Assembly: GCF_031348265.1 (NCBI RefSeq)
Contig: NZ_CP133771.1
Location: 3,906,001 to 3,970,000, forward strand
Source: Streptomyces collinus
GTDB taxonomy: Bacteria; Actinomycetota; Actinomycetes; Streptomycetales; Streptomycetaceae
DNA: 64,000 nucleotides
Direction of reading: 5' to 3'
The notes below the pieces were generated by a model. It ran no database searches. It worked only from the letters and a program-made list of their open reading frames with translations, and was not told the origin of the DNA. Of the stretch, positions 60,014 through 64,000 are shown in pieces. Within the stretch, counting starts at the first letter, position 1. Each line of letters begins with the position of its first letter. Made by a program: the position numbers and the translations under genes.

Positions 60014-60292
60014 ATGGCGAAGTGGACCCCCAGACACGAGGCGCCGGAGCCCCTGGAGGGCCCCGTGGTCGCCACCATCATCGGCGGCACAATCCTGTGG
60101 TTCGTCCTCTTCCTCGCCCAGCTCCCCTTCTACGGCTGGTTCGACGACCACGGCCACACCTGGTGGGTGTGGACCTGCCTGGCCGGCGCCGGGCTGGGAC
60201 TGATCGGCATCTGGTACGTCCGCAAGCGCGACGCCGCGATCAAGCGGGCGGAGACGAGCGAGGACCTGACGGCCACACCCTCGGCCGAATAG
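60014..60292 (+). CDS. DUF2530 membrane protein
   Basis: The 92-residue protein has two hydrophobic segments (VVATIIGGTILWFVLFLA and WVWTCLAGAGLGLIGIWYV) and matches DUF2530, a conserved actinobacterial family of unknown function. A TAAGCT -10 box ends six bases before the ATG with no ribosome site, so the mRNA may be leaderless. It stands next to the NCS2 gene, divergently. Confidence 0.88.
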   Translation: MAKWTPRHEAPEPLEGPVVATIIGGTILWFVLFLAQLPFYGWFDDHGHTWWVWTCLAGAGLGLIGIWYVRKRDAAIKRAETSEDLTATPSAE

Positions 60293-60430
60293 GACCCCCC
60301 GGGTCCGCGGCACCTTCCTGCCTCCCTCCGGCGAGACACGCCCCCGCCCCCTCCCTACGCTCGTATAAGGCGGCGAAACGCTCGAAACCGTCGGCGCGCA
60401 ACCGCCGCCCGACCGGTGAGGAGCGCAGCG

Positions 60431-61276
60431 ATGACGATGCAGAACAGCGCGGCCGAGGCCGACCGTGCCCTGAAGTCCAAGCACCGGGCGATGTGGGCCC
60501 AGGGCGACTACCCGTCCCTGGCCGCCGAGGTCATCCCCGAGCTGGGAGCGATCCTGGCCGAGGCGTGCGGGGTGCGCTCCGGACAGCGGGTGCTGGACGT
60601 GGGCGCCGGCTCCGGAAACGCCGCGATCCCGGCGGCCCTGACCGGCGCGGACGTGGTGGCCTCCGACCTCACCCCCGAGCTGTTCGAGGCGGGCCGGCGG
60701 GTGGCCGAGAAGCAGGGCACCCGCCTCACCTGGCAGGAGGCCGACGCCGAGGCCCTGCCCTTCGGGGACGCCGAGTTCGACACCGTGCTGTCCTGCGTGG
60801 GCGTCATGTTCGCCCCGCACCACCAGCAGGCCGCCGACGAACTCGTCCGGGTCTGCCGCCCGGGCGGCACCATCGGGCTGCTCAGCTGGACGCCCCAGGG
60901 CTTCATCGGCCGGATGTTCGCCGCCATGAAGCCGTACGCGCCACCGCCCCCGCCCGGCGCCCAGCCGCCCCCGCTGTGGGGGGACGAGGACCACGTCCGA
61001 GCCCTCCTCGGCGACCGGGTCACGGACGTCAGCGCCGAACGCCGCACGGTCCGGGTGGACCGCTTCGAGACGCCGGAGATGTTCCGCGACTACTTCAAGG
61101 AGCGCTACGGCCCGACCATCAGCGTCTACAAGAACATCGCGGGCGAGCCCGACCGCGCCGCCGCCCTGGACGGCGCCCTGGTGGACCTCGCCCGCGACGG
61201 CGACCAGAGCACGGGCTCGGGCGGGACCGTCCTGGAGTGGGAGTACCTGCTGTTCACGGCCCGCCGGGCGGGCTGA
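60431..61276 (+). CDS. Class I SAM-dependent methyltransferase
   Basis: The 281-residue protein has motif I VLDVGAGSGNAAIPAAL, motif II VVASDLTPELFEAGR, motif III EADAEALPFGDAEFDTVLSCVGVMF, and the C-terminal VRVCRPGGTIGLLSW. ATG with GAGGAG nine bases upstream. It is a general Methyltransf_11/25-type enzyme of unknown substrate, a single gene. Confidence 0.9.
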   Translation: MTMQNSAAEADRALKSKHRAMWAQGDYPSLAAEVIPELGAILAEACGVRSGQRVLDVGAGSGNAAIPAALTGADVVASDLTPELFEAGRRVAEKQGTRLTWQEADAEALPFGDAEFDTVLSCVGVMFAPHHQQAADELVRVCRPGGTIGLLSWTPQGFIGRMFAAMKPYAPPPPPGAQPPPLWGDEDHVRALLGDRVTDVSAERRTVRVDRFETPEMFRDYFKERYGPTISVYKNIAGEPDRAAALDGALVDLARDGDQSTGSGGTVLEWEYLLFTARRAG

Positions 61277-61409
61277 CACCGGGGCGTGGCACCGGGGTCC
61301 GACGGCCTGCAACTGCCGTACGACCACGGCACGAAGTCCGTCCTTCCCAGGTCGGATCTTCGCCGCATTCAGCGGGTGAAGCGGCAAATCCGCACGTACC
61401 GTCGAATGC

Positions 61410-63803
61410 ATGACGCATCTCGACGCGGGTGCCCGGCCCGACTCCGCACGGCCGGCGACGGTCACCTCCCGTGAGACCGGCCTGACCGGTGCTCAGGTCG
61501 CCGAACGGGTGGAGCGCGGGCAGGTCAACGACGTGCCGGTGCGCAGCAGCCGCTCCACCGTCGACATCGTCCGGGCGAACGTCTTCACCCGCTTCAACGC
61601 GATCATCGGCGTGCTGTGGCTGATCATGCTGGTGGTCGCCCCGATCCAGGACAGCCTGTTCGGGTTCGTGATCCTCGCCAACACCGGCATCGGGATCGTC
61701 CAGGAGTGGCGGGCGAAGAAGACGCTGGACTCGCTCGCGCTGATCGGCGAGGTCAGGCCGACCGTGCGCCGCGACGGGACCGCCGCGCAGGTCAGCACGT
61801 CCGAGATCGTGCTGGACGACCTGATCGAGATCGGGCCCGGGGACAAGGTCGTCGTCGACGGTGTCTGCGTCGAGGCGGACGGCCTTGAGATCGACGAGTC
61901 GCTGCTCACCGGTGAGGCCGACCCGGTCGTCAAGCACCCCGGCGACCACGTCATGTCGGGCAGCTTCGTGGTCGCGGGCGGCGGTGCCTTCCAGGCGACG
62001 AAGGTCGGCCGCGAGGCCTACGCCGCCCAGCTCGCCGAGGAGGCCTCGCGCTTCACCCTCGTCCAGTCCGAGCTGCGGTCGGGCATCTCCACCATCCTCA
62101 AGTACGTCACGTGGATGATGGTCCCGACCGCGATCGGCCTCATCATCAGCCAGCTGGTCGTCAAGGAGAACGCCTTCGACGACTCCGTCGCCCGCACGGT
62201 CGGCGGCATCGTCCCGATGGTCCCCGAGGGGCTCGTCCTGCTCACCTCGGTCGCCTTCGCCATCGGCGTGATCCGCCTGGGCCGCAAGCAATGCCTGGTG
62301 CAGGAGCTGCCGGCGATCGAAGGGCTGGCCCGGGTCGACACGGTCTGCCTCGACAAGACCGGCACCCTCACCGAGGGCGGCATGGACGTCACCGAGCTGC
62401 GGCCGCTCCAGGGCGCCGACGAGACGTACGTACGCAAGGTACTCGGCGCGCTGGGCGCCTCGGACCCGCGGCCGAACGCCTCCCTGAAGGCGATCATCGA
62501 CACCTACCCGGCCGTCGAGGACTGGCGCTGCACCGAGGCGCTGCCGTTCTCCTCGGCCCGCAAGTACAGCGGCGCCGCGTTCAGCGAGGGCGACGGACAG
62601 GCCGGCCGCTGGCTGCTGGGCGCACCCGACGTGCTGCTGGCGGAGGACGATCCGGCCCTGGCCGAGACCGGGCGGCTGAACGAGCAGGGCCTGAGGGTGC
62701 TGCTGCTCGCCCGGGTCGCGCGGGACCTGGACGACCCCGAGGTGACGCAGGGGGCGAAGCCCACCGCGCTGGTCGTGCTGGAGCAGCGGCTGCGGCCGGA
62801 CGCCGCGGACACGCTGCGCTACTTCGCCGACCAGAACGTCCGGGCCAAGGTCATCTCCGGCGACAACGCGGTGTCGGTCGGAGCGGTCGCCGCCAAGCTC
62901 GGCCTGTCCGGCACGACCGTGGACGCGCGCCGGCTGCCCGCCGAGCAGGACGGTATGGCCGAGGCCCTCGACGGCGGCACGGTCTTCGGACGGGTCACCC
63001 CGCAGCAGAAGCGGACCATGGTGGGAGCGCTGCAGACCCGCGGGCACACGGTCGCCATGACGGGCGACGGGGTCAACGACGTCCTCGCCCTGAAGGACGC
63101 CGACATCGGCGTGGCGATGGGCTCCGGCTCGGAGGCGACCCGGGCGGTGGCGCAGATCGTGCTGCTGAACAACAGCTTCGCGACACTGCCGTCGGTGGTC
63201 GCCGAGGGGCGCCGGGTCATCGGCAACATCACGCGGGTGGCGACGCTGTTCCTCGTCAAGACGGTCTACTCGGTGCTGCTGGCCGTCCTGGTGGTCTGCT
63301 CACAGGTGGAGTACCCGTTCCTGCCGCGCCATCTGACCCTGCTGTCGACGCTGACCATCGGCATCCCGGCGTTCTTCCTCGCGCTCGCGCCCAACAAGGA
63401 GCGCGCGAAGCCGAACTTCGTCCGGCGGGTCATGCGGTACGCGATCCCGGGCGGGGTCGTGGCGGCGGCGGCGACCTTCGCGACGTACCTCCTCGCCCGG
63501 GAGCACTACACGGGGCCGGGGGCGCTGGACGCGGAGACCAGCGCGGCGACGCTGACGCTGTTCCTCATCTCGATGTGGGTGCTGGCGATCATCGCCCGCC
63601 CGTACACCTGGTGGCGTATCGCCCTGGTCGCCTCCATGGCGGGGGCGTTCCTGGTGGTGCTGGTCGTGCCGTGGCTGCAGCACTTCTTCGCGCTGAAGCT
63701 GGTGGGGATGACGATGCCGTGGATCGCCGTCGGCATCGCGGCGGTGGCGGCGGCCGCCCTGGAACTCCTGTGGAGGTGGGTGGACCGCCGCTTTCCCGCG
63801 TAG
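61410..63803 (+). CDS. ctpE: CtpE-like P-type cation ATPase
   Basis: The 797-residue protein has the A-domain TGEADPV, phosphorylation motif CLDKTGTLTEGG (Asp315), P-domain TGDGVNDVLALKDADIGVAMGSGSEATRA, and VPEGLVLLTSVAFAIGV in the M4 ion path. The size and short N-terminal tail without metal-binding domain, plus the C-terminal set of hydrophobic segments, fit CtpE, a calcium-type P-ATPase of actinobacteria. It runs into the intergenic repeat. Confidence 0.88.
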   Translation: MTHLDAGARPDSARPATVTSRETGLTGAQVAERVERGQVNDVPVRSSRSTVDIVRANVFTRFNAIIGVLWLIMLVVAPIQDSLFGFVILANTGIGIVQEWRAKKTLDSLALIGEVRPTVRRDGTAAQVSTSEIVLDDLIEIGPGDKVVVDGVCVEADGLEIDESLLTGEADPVVKHPGDHVMSGSFVVAGGGAFQATKVGREAYAAQLAEEASRFTLVQSELRSGISTILKYVTWMMVPTAIGLIISQLVVKENAFDDSVARTVGGIVPMVPEGLVLLTSVAFAIGVIRLGRKQCLVQELPAIEGLARVDTVCLDKTGTLTEGGMDVTELRPLQGADETYVRKVLGALGASDPRPNASLKAIIDTYPAVEDWRCTEALPFSSARKYSGAAFSEGDGQAGRWLLGAPDVLLAEDDPALAETGRLNEQGLRVLLLARVARDLDDPEVTQGAKPTALVVLEQRLRPDAADTLRYFADQNVRAKVISGDNAVSVGAVAAKLGLSGTTVDARRLPAEQDGMAEALDGGTVFGRVTPQQKRTMVGALQTRGHTVAMTGDGVNDVLALKDADIGVAMGSGSEATRAVAQIVLLNNSFATLPSVVAEGRRVIGNITRVATLFLVKTVYSVLLAVLVVCSQVEYPFLPRHLTLLSTLTIGIPAFFLALAPNKERAKPNFVRRVMRYAIPGGVVAAAATFATYLLAREHYTGPGALDAETSAATLTLFLISMWVLAIIARPYTWWRIALVASMAGAFLVVLVVPWLQHFFALKLVGMTMPWIAVGIAAVAAAALELLWRWVDRRFPA

Positions 63804-63862
63804 CGCTCGGCTCGGACGGTGAGGATTTCTGCCGCGTTTCGTCCGCGAGCCGTGTGTGGCCG

Positions 63863-63920
63863 TTCGCGCTCACGCGGCGGAGCCGCACATCGATACAGCC
63901 CCGCGCCTCTGAAGGGGCGC
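63863..63920 (-). repeat. Streptomyces-type intergenic repeat, copy 2 (inverted)
   Basis: Read on the minus strand this is CCTTCAGAGGCGCGGGG, CTGTATCG and TGCGGCTCCGCCGCG in the same order and spacing as copy 1. It follows the ctpE-like gene and precedes a minus-strand gene end. Confidence 0.65.
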
Positions 63921-63922
63921 TT

Positions 63923-64000
63923 CTACTTCACGTCGACGTAGTCGCCCGTGGCGTTGACCGCCGGGGTGGTCGTCGTGCCGGCGAAGCTGAAGCGCCAGTA
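63923..64000 (-). CDS. C-terminal end of a secreted-type protein (partial)
   Basis: The last 25 codons (YWRFSFAGTTTTPAVNATG then DYVDVK) of a minus-strand gene enter from the right edge. The pattern resembles the C-terminus of secreted Streptomyces proteins with a YWR-Y-F-AG-T-DYVDV motif. The rest lies outside the window. Confidence 0.65.
   Translation of the reverse strand, partial: YWRFSFAGTTTTPAVNATGDYVDVK

Overview
The window is high-GC DNA with third-codon-position GC bias, many GTG and a few TTG starts, leaderless promoters and Streptomyces-type gene families (DUF2530, CpsF/DUF4012 polysaccharide genes, LAXTG sortase substrates, CebR-type operator). I read it as a Streptomyces chromosome segment, mostly core with an accessory surface-polysaccharide locus in the middle. 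No rRNA, tRNA, insertion sequence or CRISPR array was found.

Left part (1-9300): a minus-strand pair, an AtuA-type (DUF1446) gene cut by the window edge and a frameshifted TIGR03084 gene; a 17-bp tandem repeat; a proline-rich membrane protein gene with an in-frame TAG; then DinB, EamA exporter, FemX-like aminoacyltransferase and a large FAD/Fe-S oxidoreductase. 9300-15300 is a sugar-uptake unit: two CUT1 permeases, a lipoprotein binding protein, a LacI regulator and a divergent GH32-type glycosidase, with a LacI-type palindrome between the last two. Then come leaderless serC, an imine-reductase/TetR divergent pair with two operator copies, an FGE-fold protein lacking one catalytic Cys, a small secreted Cys-containing protein followed by a two-gene ABC transporter, a TAP-like secreted peptidase, and a GH5-CBM2 cellulase under a perfect CebR box.

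26000-48000 is an exopolysaccharide/capsule-like locus. It encodes a low-molecular-weight Tyr phosphatase (Wzb-like), a LAXTG surface protein, GDP-L-fucose synthase and GDP-mannose 4,6-dehydratase (GDP-fucose), a UDP-glucuronate decarboxylase (UDP-xylose), several methyltransferases, GT2, GT4 and CpsF/TagA glycosyltransferases, a Wzx-like flippase, a Wzy-like polymerase, a phosphoglycosyl transferase, DUF4012, a Wzc-like BY-kinase and a glutaminyl cyclase lipoprotein. Most of the biosynthetic genes form one long minus-strand operon (42439 down to 33458) that diverges from the initiation and export genes at 42.5 kb. Inside this operon one methyltransferase gene is bracketed by 69-bp direct repeats (68/69 identical) that repeat the stop/start junction of the neighbouring genes. 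This is the clearest structural novelty in the window.

Right part (48000-64000): a DrrAB-type ABC exporter with a divergent TetR, a SnoaL/ester-cyclase remnant, a secreted membrane-anchored protein, GDSL hydrolase, aldo/keto reductase, a 29-aa membrane peptide, 2'-5' RNA ligase-like enzyme, GNAT, Uma2, MarR-MFS, RHH protein, NCS2 purine permease, DUF2530, a methyltransferase, a CtpE-like P-type ATPase and the end of a secreted protein. Two copies of a recurrent intergenic repeat lie at 54.2 and 63.9 kb.
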